Of a stretch of 64,000 nucleotides of DNA, positions 25,801-37,914 are shown piece by piece. The position numbers and the translations under genes were made by a program. Each line of letters starts with the position of its first letter. Within the stretch, counting starts at the first letter, position 1. This DNA comes from Tetrahymena thermophila SB210 (taxonomy: Eukaryota > Ciliophora > Oligohymenophorea > Hymenostomatida > Tetrahymenidae): NCBI RefSeq assembly GCF_000189635.1, contig NW_002476426.1:1426001-1490000 (forward strand). Reading direction: 5' to 3'. Below the pieces are notes generated by a model. That model had not been told where the DNA came from, did no database searches, and saw only the letters and a list, made by a program, of their open reading frames with translations.

Positions 25801-27001
25801 TTTCTATAGTAGCAGATGAAAATATCTAAATTACGCCTTAGCAAGGTATTCTTTTAAGAAAAGCACCAGGAAGAGATTTGTTTGATTATGGATAGATGAT
25901 TGCTTTGCCTTTTGAAAGTGGATGGACTTAAGAAGTAATATAGAGTCTACAACTACCTACCTAAGTCAACAGCTAAATCATTTAAGTAAAATTAATTTTT
26001 AAATAACAACATTAAACTTGTAAATATAAAAAGGAATACGATACTCTTTATTTACCAAGAGGTTTCTGTTTTCGTTTTAATATTCACTCTACTTGGGGAG
26101 ATGCTCACTACTGTGGCCTAAATGGAATAGAGTTTTATGATTCATTTGGTAATCCAATCATCTAAAAAAGACTTGCCGAATTTAAGCTTGGAGCTGAACC
26201 AGCATCTGTAATTTTATATTTTAATAATGAAATTTTTTATTTATTTTGTGAAAAAAATAAATAAATAAAAGTTTTTTTATCAAACATTCATTAATTCATT
26301 TTGTTATAAAATAATTTTAGGTTAATATACTTCCAGGCTGTTAAGGAGATATAAGAACAATAGATAAATTAGTAAATTGCTAAAACGATACCTTTGATGA
26401 TAGAAATATGTGGCTTGCTCCTTTTATAAACTCAAGAAGTGACAAAAATGTAATATGCCCTCATTTAAAAATGAATACGATATATTTGTTCTTTGAAAAA
26501 CCTGTAATTATTTCTGCAATTAATTTTTGGAATTATTCCAAAACACCTTCTCGTGGAGTAAGAGAAATAGAAATTTTCTTGGACGACAAGCTTTTATTTA
26601 GAGTAAATTTTATTCAAAAAAATTTTGAATTAATTTAAAATTATTAATGATACCTAGGGTTATCTGAAGAAGGCTCCCACATAAGAATAATACACTAAAG
26701 ACTCTGTACCACTTTTTAATACAGTTATTTTTAATAGAAACTAAGAAATTCTTCAAAAAATAAAACCTGTTGTATATAACGAAGATAGATAGCAATAAAA
26801 TGTTATTTTCTCAAATGAAGGAAAAGTAAATTAAAACCTTAATAAACAATTGACTTGATATTTTTAATTTAATTATTTTTAAACAAGGTTGAAGGAGGAA
26901 GCAAAACATAATTGCAAATGCAGCCTTAGACTCAGAATGATGCTTCCAACCATTTAGTAAGACCTCAAACTAAAGTTTCTGGAATGAAACTTATGCAATG
27001 A
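19840..27001 (+). CDS. KATNIP: KATNIP-like (katanin-interacting, DUF4457) ciliary-base protein
   Basis: Thirteen exons (19840-19906, 20005-20156, 20212-20280, 20393-21085, 21145-22269, 22322-24044, 24095-25121, 25278-25432, 25498-25985, 26034-26207, 26321-26602, 26658-26825, 26888-27001) sum to 6237 bases, 2078 residues. The DUF4457 module appears four times, beginning about 22220, 24420, 25370 and 26090. Each has TWG or SWE, GL(T/N)xIxxYD, a (V/I)(D/N)G-type element, an HMWLxP-like motif and xWNY(N/S)K. Long Gln/Ser/Asn-rich linkers separate the first two copies; the last three are nearly contiguous. Human KATNIP (KIAA0556) binds katanin and microtubules at the ciliary base and is mutated in Joubert syndrome. 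The homolog here is inferred to act at basal bodies or cilia. The acceptor of intron 7 is the least certain join; it was chosen because it alone restores frame. Confidence 0.9.
20127..20150 (+). repeat. Polyglutamine run with mixed codons
   Basis: Within exon 2 of the KATNIP-like gene, eight successive glutamines are encoded by CAG, CAA, TAG and TAA in mixed order, so the run is not a simple nucleotide repeat. Confidence 0.85.
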
Positions 27002-27897
27002 TGAATGTTCTTCATTGCGTTGCTTGCTAAACTTTTTAATTAAAAATTTCATTAATAATTAATTTATTTATCATTTAAAAACACAAACAATAATTAATAT
27101 TTATATTTTAACTGTTCATCAATTATATATTTTATAGTAAGGATTTATTTAATTAATTGTCTTAATTAATGGTATACAGCAGAAAAATTTCTAAAGACCA
27201 CTCTAAATTAAAAATTGATCATAACTAAAATATTTTTCTCTTAAGTTTTTGTATCTTGAAAATTATTTTAGAAAAATCTAAAATATTTTATTTTAGTTAA
27301 AAATAATAAATGTTAAATAATAAAAATAATTAAATAAATTAAATTGTTTATTTTCCATCAAAGATTTTATCTTTGTTGGCTAGAAAAATATTTAAATGTA
27401 AAAAATGGAATATTTCTTAAATTAAATATTTTAAATATAAAAACTCATACAAAATAAAATTTTATGTGACATATTTTGGAGATATAAACACTTTTGTTTA
27501 AGAAATTAATTATCAAAAATTCTTAGGATATTTCTTATTTTGAGAAGAATGCAGCAAACTATAGCTCTATTAGGAGAAAAATCTAATTAGATAAATAAAT
27601 GATAAATAAAATATAATAAATTTATGAAGATCTGAATAAAAAAGTTGGATTAATAAAAGAGTTTGATAAGTTCTTTAGAAATAGATTGGAATCCAATGAA
27701 TTGTAATTAAATTCTTTTAAAGTATTGAATTGTATTATGTTATGTTGGTTGGGTTGATTATTGAGGTCTAAAGAAAATAAAAATATTAAATAAAAAGGAA
27801 AGTAAAATAAATCATAAAAGATAAATAAAATCACAAATTATAATATAAATTACTTTATAGCAACTCTTAAAGAAAAAGCAATAAAAAATATCTAAAG
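27002..27897. other. Intergenic, AT-rich
   Basis: About 0.9 kb between the KATNIP-like gene and V-ATPase subunit G, likely including the latter's promoter. No gene is seen in it. Confidence 0.5.
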
Positions 27898-28676
27898 ATG
27901 AGCAATTCTAACGCCGTTGATGATCTCATGAGAGCTGAAAAGGATGCCAATGAAATCATTAAATAAGCCTAAACCCAAAGGTATTAAGTCATAAAAACGA
28001 TAAAATAAATAAATAAGCTCTTTGTTGGCCTTGGCCATTTGTTTTTATAAATATTTGAATTATCAGTAAAAAATAGATGGCAGAAAACTTTATCATTTAT
28101 ATCAAGCAACTTATTAAGTTTATTTTTTAAAAATAAATAGAGAAAAGAAGCTTAAGGAAGCTAGAACTGCTGCTGAATAAGAAGTTAACAAGTTCAGAGC
28201 TGAATAAGAAGCTAAATTCGAAGAAGAAAAGAAGACTGTACATTATTTATATATTCATAATTCACTAATTTGACCATTTGATGGATTATAATCCGATCAT
28301 TCTTTCTTAGCAAAATGCCATTTCTACAAATAAAAAAAATAAATAAACAAGAATAATTATTTTATGATATTTTAATATGGCAAAAATTTTAACAGTTTGG
28401 AAATTTAATAAATCTAATTAAAATATAAATTACCTTAAGCTGCGTCCTATTTCATATATCTAAACATATTTAATTTGTAAAATAAAGAAATACGGAAACG
28501 ACACTGAAACCGAAAAGCTTAGAAAAGAAACTGAATAAGAAATCAAAAAGATTGCTGACGATTATAATAGAAATAAAGATGCTGTTATTAATATGCTTAT
28601 CGACAGAATTTTAACCGTCAAGATTGAAATCCCTGAAGTCGTTAAGGGTGATTTCAGCAAAATGAAATAAAAGTGA
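27898..28676 (+). CDS. V-type ATPase subunit G
   Basis: Three exons (27898-27980, 28141-28237, 28488-28676) give 122 residues, close to the family's roughly 118. It is a peripheral-stalk subunit of the V1 sector; paired with subunit E it couples ATP hydrolysis to proton pumping in contractile vacuoles, phagosomes and acidic organelles. Seen: an N-terminal signature, DLMRAEKDANEIIKQAQTQR, followed by a long charged helix rich in Ala, Glu, Lys and Gln (LKEARTAAEQEVNKFRAEQE), a second helical part and the conserved end ILTVKIEIPEVVKG. The last exon was placed by the phase-0 join KKT|KYGNDTE. Glutamine is mostly TAA here, which shows the reassigned codon is well used even in a housekeeping gene. 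Confidence 0.93.
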
Positions 28677-30157
28677 TTTAATCAAGCAAGAGTGTAAAAG
28701 TTAGGCTTTTCTATAGCAATATCTTTTTTGAAAAATGAATGCAATGAAGGATGAGTTTAAGACAAACATACATACATAAATCAATATATTATTAAGGAAA
28801 TAAATAGCTTAATATATAATATCCTTATTTTTTATTTGTCTCAAATATAATATTTTTTTATAATGTAAATTCTTATAATTCGATTCATTTTTCATCTGAT
28901 AATTAAAAATCAAGTGTATATAAGATACAGTTTTTTATCAACTCTAACTAAATCCTACCTATCATAAAAATGAAATAAAATCAATCAAAAATGTCATCTT
29001 TAAAAATATTTTCATCAATTTAAACGTCTAAAATATAAAATTTACATGAAACATTATGTGAAATAAATAAATTCTATCAATTAAACCTTTAGCTAGCAAG
29101 CAAACAAGTAAATTTAATAAACTAAATATATTTATAATATAAATTGAATAATTAATTAATTATGAATCAGGAAAGATTTGATAGTATTATCTTTTACATT
29201 AATCAAAAATAATATTTAAAGTTTTGTGATGATTAAACTTATTAGATATCTTGATTTAAATAGCAAATTCAAAAATGAATTTAATTTTTAGCTATAATTA
29301 CATTTTTATTGTTTATTTAAGATTTAATTATTTTACTACTAATTATCTATCTTTAAATTTCAATTTAATAATTGATAAATTGTTTAATAAATCTCTCAAA
29401 TACTCACTGTGGTAAATATTTAAATTAAATCTAATTCAAATTATAAAATTTATCTAATTATACAATTTTTAAAATAAATCCTATTTTTAGTCTTTAATCT
29501 GGGGTAGGTGCTAATACTAGAGAATTTATAGTAATATAAAAAAAATATTGAAATTTTTATAAAAAAAGAAGTTAATTTATTTTTTAAAGACAGATGTTGA
29601 TTTGAGTTGATATTGTTAAAAAGTCAAAATTTTAATTTAAAATAATTTTAATTTTATTTTTTAAATGAATAAAATTATTCAAAAAATATTATTTTATATA
29701 AACTTTTTAATGTAATAATAATGTTACTAATATAGATAAGATTACTATTACAAAGACATACTTTGAAAAATAACACACCTACCTTTATCAATCAATAAAT
29801 AATAAACACATAGAAAGTAATACACACAAACAATTTTAGATATTTTTCTAGATCAATTCAAAATCATCATATCTTTATTTTTAAGCGGATTTTTATTAAA
29901 GATATGATTCTTAACATGTAAGCAAGTAAATAAAAATTCAAAGAAAATAAATGAAATTATTTATGTATTACAAATAATTATATTGTTAAGTGTATCATAG
30001 ATTGTATTTAAATTTCTATTTACTTTCCTAAGAAATTAATATATAGATTGATAACCTGATATTGTCTATATAAAATAAGAAGCGATTTTATTATATTCGT
30101 AAAGTCAGCAAAATTTATTAAGATAAGATACTATTGATTGATTGATTTAGTTTAAAA
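28677..30157. other. Intergenic, AT-rich
   Basis: About 1.5 kb between V-ATPase G and the acyl-CoA synthetase. TGA is frequent in all plus frames and no conserved protein or RNA was recognised. It is presumed to contain the synthetase promoter. Confidence 0.5.
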
Positions 30158-32703
30158 ATGGATTGTGAAAACACAAAAAACGCATATTAGGAAGCTTACG
30201 ATAGAGCAACTAATCCAGACACAAGAGAAGAGTTTTGGAAAGAGTAATTAGACCTTGTAGAGTGGTTCAAGAAACCATCTGTTATACTTGATAAATCTCA
30301 TTAGAATCCAGGTTTTTGGCGCTGGTACAAAGACGGAGAGATAAATATATGCTATAACGCTATTGATCGCCATGTTATTGAAATGCCTAAAAAGCCAGCA
30401 CTTCACTGGTACTCTGCATACTTGAAACAAGAGTTAACTTATACTTGGGCAGATCTTCATGAATAAGTTTCTAAACTTGCTGATGTTTATACTAAGTTAG
30501 GAGTAACTAAAGGTGATAGAGTTATAATTTATATGCCTATGGTTCCAGAAGCTGTATTTGGTATGCTAGCTTCTGCACGTATTGGTGCTATTCATTCTGT
30601 TGTATTTGGTGGTTTTGCAGCAAAAGAGCTTTCTGGAAGAATAACTGATGCTAAGCCAAAGTTAATATTGAGTGCCTCTTGTGGTATTGAACCTCATAAA
30701 ACAATTAATTATAAAACTATTCTGGATGAGGCTATTCATCTATCAGGACATAATGATCTAAAAGTTCTTCTTTTGCAAAGAGCTCATTAAACTACTAATC
30801 TTTTAACTATTGGCAGAGATTATGATTATCATACTGCTATGCAATTTGCTAAGCCTATAGATTGTGTTTCAGTTACTGCAGATCATCCTCTCTATATCCT
30901 TTATACATCAGGTACAACTGGACAACCTAAAGGAATAGTTAGAGACACAGGTGGTACATGTGTTGCTACTTCTTGGACTATGAAACATATCATGGATATT
31001 CACAAAGGAGATGTTTACTTTTCTGGAAGTGATATTGGTTGGGTTGTTGGTCATCATTTCATTGTCTATGGTCCGCTACTAAGAGGTAACAAAGAATTTT
31101 TTTAATAAATTATGTGGATTTATTCATAATAATTGAATATATACATGATAGAATTTTTACGTTTTAAACTTAAATTAAAAGATTACTTATATAAACTACA
31201 CTGATTAAAAAGTCTGAAAAATATCTATAAATAAATTAAAAAGAGTCTAATTCAAAATTTATTTTTTCATTTGTTGAAATTTTAATCAGAGAGGATTAAG
31301 CAAAATCACAACTGAAAAATATTTTAACATCAATTAAGTTAAATTAAGAAATTAACAAAAATTTGAAGAAAAAAAATTTTATCTAAAATAATAAAATAAA
31401 TTTTAAATTTAAATGATATATAGTTTAAATTATTTTTTTTTATAGGTGCTACTACTGTCCTTTATGAAGGAAAGCCTACTGGTACTCCTGACCCTGGATG
31501 CTTCTGGAGATTGATTGAAAAATATAAAGTCAAAGGTCTCTACACAGCTCCCACAGCACTCAGAGCTATTAGAAGGTAATTATTTGAATATTTTAACCCT
31601 AATAACTTTTAAAAAAATATATTTCTAAATATTTACGAATAATAGAGATGATTTAAACGGTGACTGGATTAGAAAATTCGATACATCATCTTTGTAGAAT
31701 GTTTCTATGGCTGGTGAAAGATGTGATGTCCCTACTTATGAGTGGATTTAAAAAAATTTAGGCGTTCTTATTAATGATAACTATTGGCAAACAGAAATAG
31801 GGTGGATCATTTCTTGCAATTATAAGGTAATTTTAACTTAAATATTTATTATAATTAACTATACAAAAAAAAATTAGAATCTATATACCTTCCCTGTAAA
31901 ACCTGGCTCAGCAGTTAAGCCTGCACCTGGTTTCAAGGTTGAAATTCTAGATTAAGACAATCATGTTATTGAAGAACCTGGAAAATTAGGTAGAATTTGT
32001 ATTAAACTACCTATGCCACCTTCATTTATGTTAACACTCTACAATAACGATGAAGCCTTTATTAAAAAATATCTTGCCGATGCTCCTGGATACTACCAAT
32101 CAGGTGATTGCGGTTACTTTGACTCTGATGGCTACTTGAATGTCATGACTCGTTTAGATGATATCATCAATACTGCTGGTCATAGATTATCTACAGCTGC
32201 TATGGAAGAATCACTCTTAGGCCATGATGATGTAGTTGAAGCTGCAGTTGTTTCAAAAGTAGATGATTTCAAAGGTGAAATTCCTATTGGATTTGTTGTG
32301 ATTAAGTAAGGCAGAAATCCAGAATAAAAGAAACTTGAAAAAGAATGCATCGAAATCATAAGAAAAGATATTGGTAAATAGTTATTTCAATTGCTCTAGG
32401 CAATAATTTTTTTTTTTTAAATAATTAGGACCAGTTGCTTCTTTCCATCATTGCATTATTGTTGAAAAGTTACCTAAAACTAGAAGTGGTAAAACACTTA
32501 GACATACTCTTAAAAAAATAGTAGATGGATAAAAAATCGATAAGATTCCCCCTACTATCGAAGATGCAAGCGTGCTTGAAAAGATTGAAGAAAGAGTAAA
32601 AGAGTATGGATTACTTAATAATGCTAACAATACTTTAGTATTTAGAGATTAGGTAGATAATGTTGTTGATGATATTGCAACACTTACCAAAGAAGAAATT
32701 TGA
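30158..32703 (+). CDS. ACSS3: Propionyl/acyl-CoA synthetase, ACSS3 type
   Basis: Five exons (30158-31085, 31446-31575, 31646-31826, 31878-32373, 32429-32703) give 669 residues. It is an ANL-superfamily ligase activating a short-chain acid, likely propionate, to acyl-AMP and then acyl-CoA. Seen: the AMP-binding loop [11 protein letters not shown] near residue 250, [78 protein letters not shown], and the hinge [15 protein letters not shown]. The catalytic/acetylatable lysine is in [16 protein letters not shown] near residue 598. These motifs fit ACSS3/PrpE more than acetyl-CoA synthetase proper. The N-terminus ([17 protein letters not shown]) is acidic with no mitochondrial leader, so cytosolic location is inferred, unlike mitochondrial mammalian ACSS3. 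Substrate preference is not provable from sequence. Confidence 0.92.
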
Positions 32704-33531
32704 TGTATTAATCTCAGTCTATTCAATATAATTATTAATTATCTCATTTAAAAAACAATAGTTTAATTTTTTTTTTATAGTATTTATATATACTTGATAT
32801 TTTATATTTCAAACATTGTAAATTAGCATTTTAAAACGATTAAATAGTTCAATCAAACTAAAAAAAATTTTATTTTAAAATTATAAAATAGTAAAGAGTA
32901 GTTTTAACCAAAATTAACGAATAATTGCTATATTAATATATTAAAAATAATAAATTTTTAATTGTATATCACAATATACAGCAATTAAACAATTTAAAAA
33001 ACTACATATTTATTATAAAATTATAAAGATTTAAATTATTTTATATATTTAATCCAACTAAATCGACGAATAGTTGTTTTAGTGAATGAATGAATAAATA
33101 AAAACACTCATCAACTTTTTAAAAATTGAAAATTTGATTTAATTTGACATAACATGTTCTATCTATCTATTTCAAACAATGAAATTTACGATCAAATTTT
33201 CTAAGTATTTTAAGTATTTTCTATTTTATTAAATAATTAATTATATGTCTATTAAATCTTATTAGCATAGATAAGCAAATATTTTTGATCATAAATTTCT
33301 ATTTTATAGAGTAAGATGAAATTTTGATTTATTATGATCAAAATATATATAATTCTTTTGAAGGTATACCAAACAAGTAGATGCTTTTAATTAGATTATA
33401 TTGTTTAAGTTAACTTGCAAATCAGAAGAATCTTTTATTATAATAAACTAAATTAAATTATCAAAAAAAAAAACAATATTTATACAATAAAAATTAAATA
33501 GCCAATATTTTAACTACTAGATTATATTTTG
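32704..33531. other. Intergenic, AT-rich
   Basis: About 0.8 kb between two plus-strand genes. It presumably contains the promoter of the tRNA ligase gene; nothing specific is recognised. Confidence 0.5.
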
Positions 33532-36500
33532 ATGGATAAAGAATAAGAAAAAGATATTGTTGTGGATAAATAATATTTAAATCCAGACTAGTTGATTTCA
33601 TACTGCTCGAAAGAAAAGTATACTATTAAAATAGTCTCGAGCGATGTACCTTTTAATAATCTACTTGTTTTGAAAGATATTTCAATCAAAACTAAGGGAG
33701 ATGATGAAGATAAGATATTTGCAGAAAGCCATTTCTTGCACAAAAATGTTAGAAGAGGTAATACTGTTTTAGAAGTTTTGAATAAGGACAAGTAAGTTGA
33801 AGAAAGATATATTGCCAGAAAGGGTCTTAAAAAGTTTTTTGACGTATACTTAGAGTATCTAGATTTAGATGAAGTAGAAAAGGTTTCAACTTGGGTCAAT
33901 AAAAACAAGCATTTTGGCAAGCTCAAAGCTTTAACAATTGATCCAGTTCAAGAAGTCTTCTCTAGAAAAGAAGCATTTGATGTGCATATTTATAAACTTG
34001 GAAAAGCAAACGGAGAAAATGCACAAGTATTTATTTCTTTGTTTTTATAATTTTTTATAAGCTATTATAATAAAACGAAAAATATTAAATTTGGAAAGAT
34101 AAGATTATTTAATTAAATTTTTATGTTAATAAATAGATTAGTTATATTAAAAAATTCGATGCTTGGGTTGTTTCCTCTAAGAATGTCAGCATGCTTATTT
34201 AGAGCAACAAAAATGTATAGATCCCTGATGAATAAAGATACGGTTTTACCAGATTGATTTCTTAGGTTTGGATTGAGTTCGTTAGAAGATTAGAGGAATA
34301 AAACCCTCAATTATTAATAGAATTAAAAGAATATTTAGATGGTAGAACTTTTGTTGGTGAATATTGTGGTAATTAAGATTATTAGCACCTCGTCAAATAT
34401 GATAAAATTGACTTACATTTTTATGCAGTGGTTGAAAATAATAGTCGTGAAACTTGTATTCCCACTGACATAGCATACCAAATTTTTGAGAAGTTTGGAC
34501 TTACAAAAGTATAGGTTTCTAAGTTAACAGCTCATTCATGGAAAGAATTTAATGATATTGTATTTAAGTTATACAAAGAAGTTGGATCTTCACCAATAGA
34601 ATAAGATGGTGAAGGTGCTGTACTTTATTTCATTAGCGAAAATAGATAGACTTAAGAATAGCAAGTTATTAGTTTGTGCAAGTTAAAGACACTAGACTAT
34701 AGAATATTTAGAAAATTAAGAGAAAAGCTCAAAAATTGCCTAGTTGATAAGAAGGGTAGTGGATCAAAGTGGTTTAAAAAGTTTGAAAAAGAAGTTCTTG
34801 AGCTTTGTGAATTCTGTGAACCAGCTCACGAATTAGACTATTATAACACTATAGCAAAAACAGCTTTTGACTTTATTGAATCTTCTTTAAGTGCTAAGCA
34901 TAGAAACATGGTTGCATCGAGATACATAACATTCTTAGATATGATTAAAAAATCTATTGATGAAAAGGTTGAAATAAATTTGAAGTTTTTGAAAGAATAC
35001 TTTGAGTCTGTTCCAATGTAGGAGGGTGAAAAGAATATCGGTAGTGTTCTAAATAACACAAGAATTATTATTGTATCACCACCTTTTTACCTAACTGAAA
35101 AGTTTTAGAAGGATATATGTGAGGCTTTACATATTACTAAAATAGGAAATTCATGGAGGGAAGGCCACTCAAATGTAGATTTAATTGCTGTAGATAATAT
35201 TCATATTCCTCCAAGAATCACAGCACAAAGATTGAATAAGTTTAATATATTTGTTTTCATTGGTTTTAATGAAAAACGTATGGTTTACCTTAAAAACTAA
35301 ATTGAAGTCCTTAAAATAAAAGCTGAAAGTTAAGAAGAGTTATCTTATACTAAAGCAAATTCATTGAAAAATATATTCTCAACAAATGCTTAAAAATTAA
35401 AGGAGATAAAATAGAACTCAAAGACCTTCCTTCCTAATAATTCTTTATTCCTTGATGATATCTATTAATATTCTGACGATAACCTAAGTATTGTTAATGA
35501 AGAAGAATCAAACCAAAAGCTTTTGTAGATTATTACATAAGCATATTAAAAGAAAGTAGATGAAATGATGAATGCCAAGCTCAAAAAGTTTGAAGTTAGC
35601 GATGATTTGCAAAAGAATGATAGCCAAGAGGAAGAAAATTAGGAAGATGAAGAAGAAAAGAAGGAAGAAAGTGACGATTAATAGAATAAAGAAAAGGATA
35701 GTTAAAAAAAGTAAAAACAAGCTAAAAAGACAACTGATACTAAATAGAATTCCACAAAAAAGAATGTTTTGATTATTGTTCCTATCACAATACCTGCTAC
35801 TGGAAAAACAACTTTCTTTAATGAAATTATATAATATTTCGAAAAAGAGAACAAAGATATAAAAATTCATTACCAATCAAGCGATATTATTAGAAAATAG
35901 ATAATGGATGAAATTTAGCAAGGAAATCCTAATCAAAACTATACTTAAGATGAATTATTTTAAAAATCATCAAAAAAAGCAACATCAAGATTTTAAAGTG
36001 CTGCAGTAGATTTAATTGATTAAATTTAGTATGAAGAAGCATAAAATCATATTGTTATATTTGATAAAAATCATCCTCCTTCTGCTATTTAAAGCACTAT
36101 CCCATTCATTCAAGAAACAATGCCTAAAAATGTTAACTATAAAATAATTGCTCTCACTCCTAAAGTTTTGCAAACTCACTCAACAGGAAATAGTGATTAC
36201 CCATTCTCAGTTACTTACTTATTGAATTGTATTGATAGAAGTGTTAATAGAGACACTCATGAAACTCTAGTAGGTGATACTTCTAAATTAGCTGGAGTTG
36301 TTTTTATGTTTTTCAATTTATACAGAAATATTAAGTTTTCAGCAGGCCAATTACAAAAAATGGGCTTTTAAAAGTAAATCTAAATAACTTTCCATTAAGA
36401 GAAAAACGATTCAGATTCAAAAATCAATAACAAGTTGCTAAAAAAAGTAGATTAAGTTCTTATGCAAATTAGACCTTAAGATGATTTCGAACAGTCACCC

Positions 36501-36623
36501 ATCATTTAAGAATTCTTAGAAGTATATTATAGTACATAACTATAATTTGAAAAAGTAGAATTTGATGAGCAAAAAACAGAATTTATAAATCAAATTGAAG
36601 AAATTTTTAAGTCTTTCAAATGA
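33532..36623 (+). CDS. Plant/fungal-type tRNA ligase (adenylyltransferase + kinase, no CPD module)
   Basis: Two exons (33532-34026, 34137-36623) encode 993 residues. Residues 1-370 form a nucleotidyltransferase-type RNA ligase. Motif I has the adenylated lysine in GKANGENAQ (about K158), followed across the intron by FDAWVVSSKNVS. Motif III is FVGEYCG (about 237), IIIa DLHFYAVVE, IV DGEGAVLYF (about 320) and V CKLKTLDYR (about 346). A helical region and a Lys/Glu-rich linker (about 640-705) lead to a P-loop kinase: VPITIPATGKTTF near 716, HYQSSDIIRKQ, IVIFDKNHPP near 807, and then YPFSV...GVVFMFFNLYRNI, recalling the kinase region of Arabidopsis RNL. It would phosphorylate 5'-OH ends and seal exons, as in tRNA splicing or HAC1-like mRNA splicing. 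The protein stops about where the 2H phosphodiesterase domain should start. Assignment rests on remembered motifs. Confidence 0.82.
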
Positions 36624-37914
36624 ATAAAAAAATACTGAGAGATAATTATATTCTTAATTGAAAATTATAAAAATAAGAAAATAAAAATAAATAATATAAA
36701 ATAAAATATTTAAATGTTTATTAAATCTTTAACCTATTTTTGTATTTATTCTGTCACTTTTAATTAAAATTTCATTTTAAAAAAAGCATATTTAACTTAA
36801 AGTATCAAATACATTTCTTTTCTTTTGTTATATAACCATCAGCTATCTTGTTTATTTAAATATTAAAAATAATGATAAAACATTCAGTAATATAGTAATA
36901 TGACTTAATTAACTTCGCTTAACCTTTATTCATTTTGAAAACATTTTTTAGAAAAAATATATTACAAACCAATCTTTTTTAGATTATTATTTTATTTTCG
37001 ACCTATTTTATTTTTAAGCAAATTCTAATAACTCAAATTTATTAAATTTTTTTTTATTAACTCTTTCTTAGTTTATTAATAATGTAATTATATATGATGC
37101 AAAATATTGTTAGTCCAAATAATAAATAGCACAACATAATTTCTTGATAAAAAGGATTCTCATTTACTTTCAAGCATTAATGAACTTGCTTACTTTATTA
37201 GTAACTATTTTCATTTGCATGTTATTTATTTTAATTTTACTCAGTGCTTGTATCTAAATATTTTATAGAGCATGAGAAACATCCTTTACTCATACAATGA
37301 TCTTATGAATATTATTAACATTCCTTTTAATTCTCAGAGCAGAGTTAAAATTAATTACAACATAACTAGTTACAATCATTTATTATTTGCATGTTTTCTT
37401 TGCTACAAATATCTTGATTTTAGAAGGCGGATCCACAAATTAACACCAGTCCAAAAAGTATTTATATGCATAGGAATCTCATTAATTAATCTTGATTAGA
37501 TTTTATGTTTAAATTTAAAAGCTGTTTTTAAAAAATTAATTTAATTATTTCAATTAAAGAAAATCTGACTCACATTATTTTTAAAAAAATAACTTTAATC
37601 TTAAAAAAATTCAAGTTTTTTTAATATCCAAGTGTAATTTATAAAATAATTTTGAATTAAAAAAAAAAAGTAAATTATAAAAAAATATAAAACAATATTT
37701 GCCTTATAAAAAAAATTGAAAGAAATAAATTCCTTTAAAAGACAGACAACACAAATTATTTTTTTTACAAAATTAATTAATTTTTATTATGCAAACAAAA
37801 TATTTTAAAAATATAATTACTAATTTTTATTTAATTTATGAGTTTAATAAACATTTTATTTAGTATTAATTAGTATTTTCTTTGATTAATTATACTTTTA
37901 TTTATTAAAGAAAA
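36624..37914. other. Convergent intergenic region with one small open frame
   Basis: About 1.3 kb between the stops of the tRNA ligase (+) and CFAP57 (-). Mostly AT-rich; the stretch 37100-37500 is somewhat less so and holds the candidate frame listed separately. Confidence 0.5.
37272..37568 (+). CDS. Candidate small ORF, unknown
   Basis: With the ciliate code the frame runs from ATG 37272 to TGA 37566-37568, 98 residues, and stays open upstream to a TGA at 37095. It reads MRNILYSYNDLMNI and includes a Cys/Phe/Leu-rich hydrophobic patch (LLFACFLCYKYL) and a basic RRRIHKL. Composition here is a little less AT-rich than the surrounding flank. No domain is recognised. It could be a small gene, one exon of a larger gene, a decayed copy, or chance. 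Confidence 0.25.

Noticed and set aside
35508-35876. Minus-strand ORF of 122 residues, very hydrophobic
   Set aside because: Antisense to the Lys/Glu-rich linker and kinase start of the tRNA ligase; the apparent hydrophobicity is just the complement of Lys/Glu codons.
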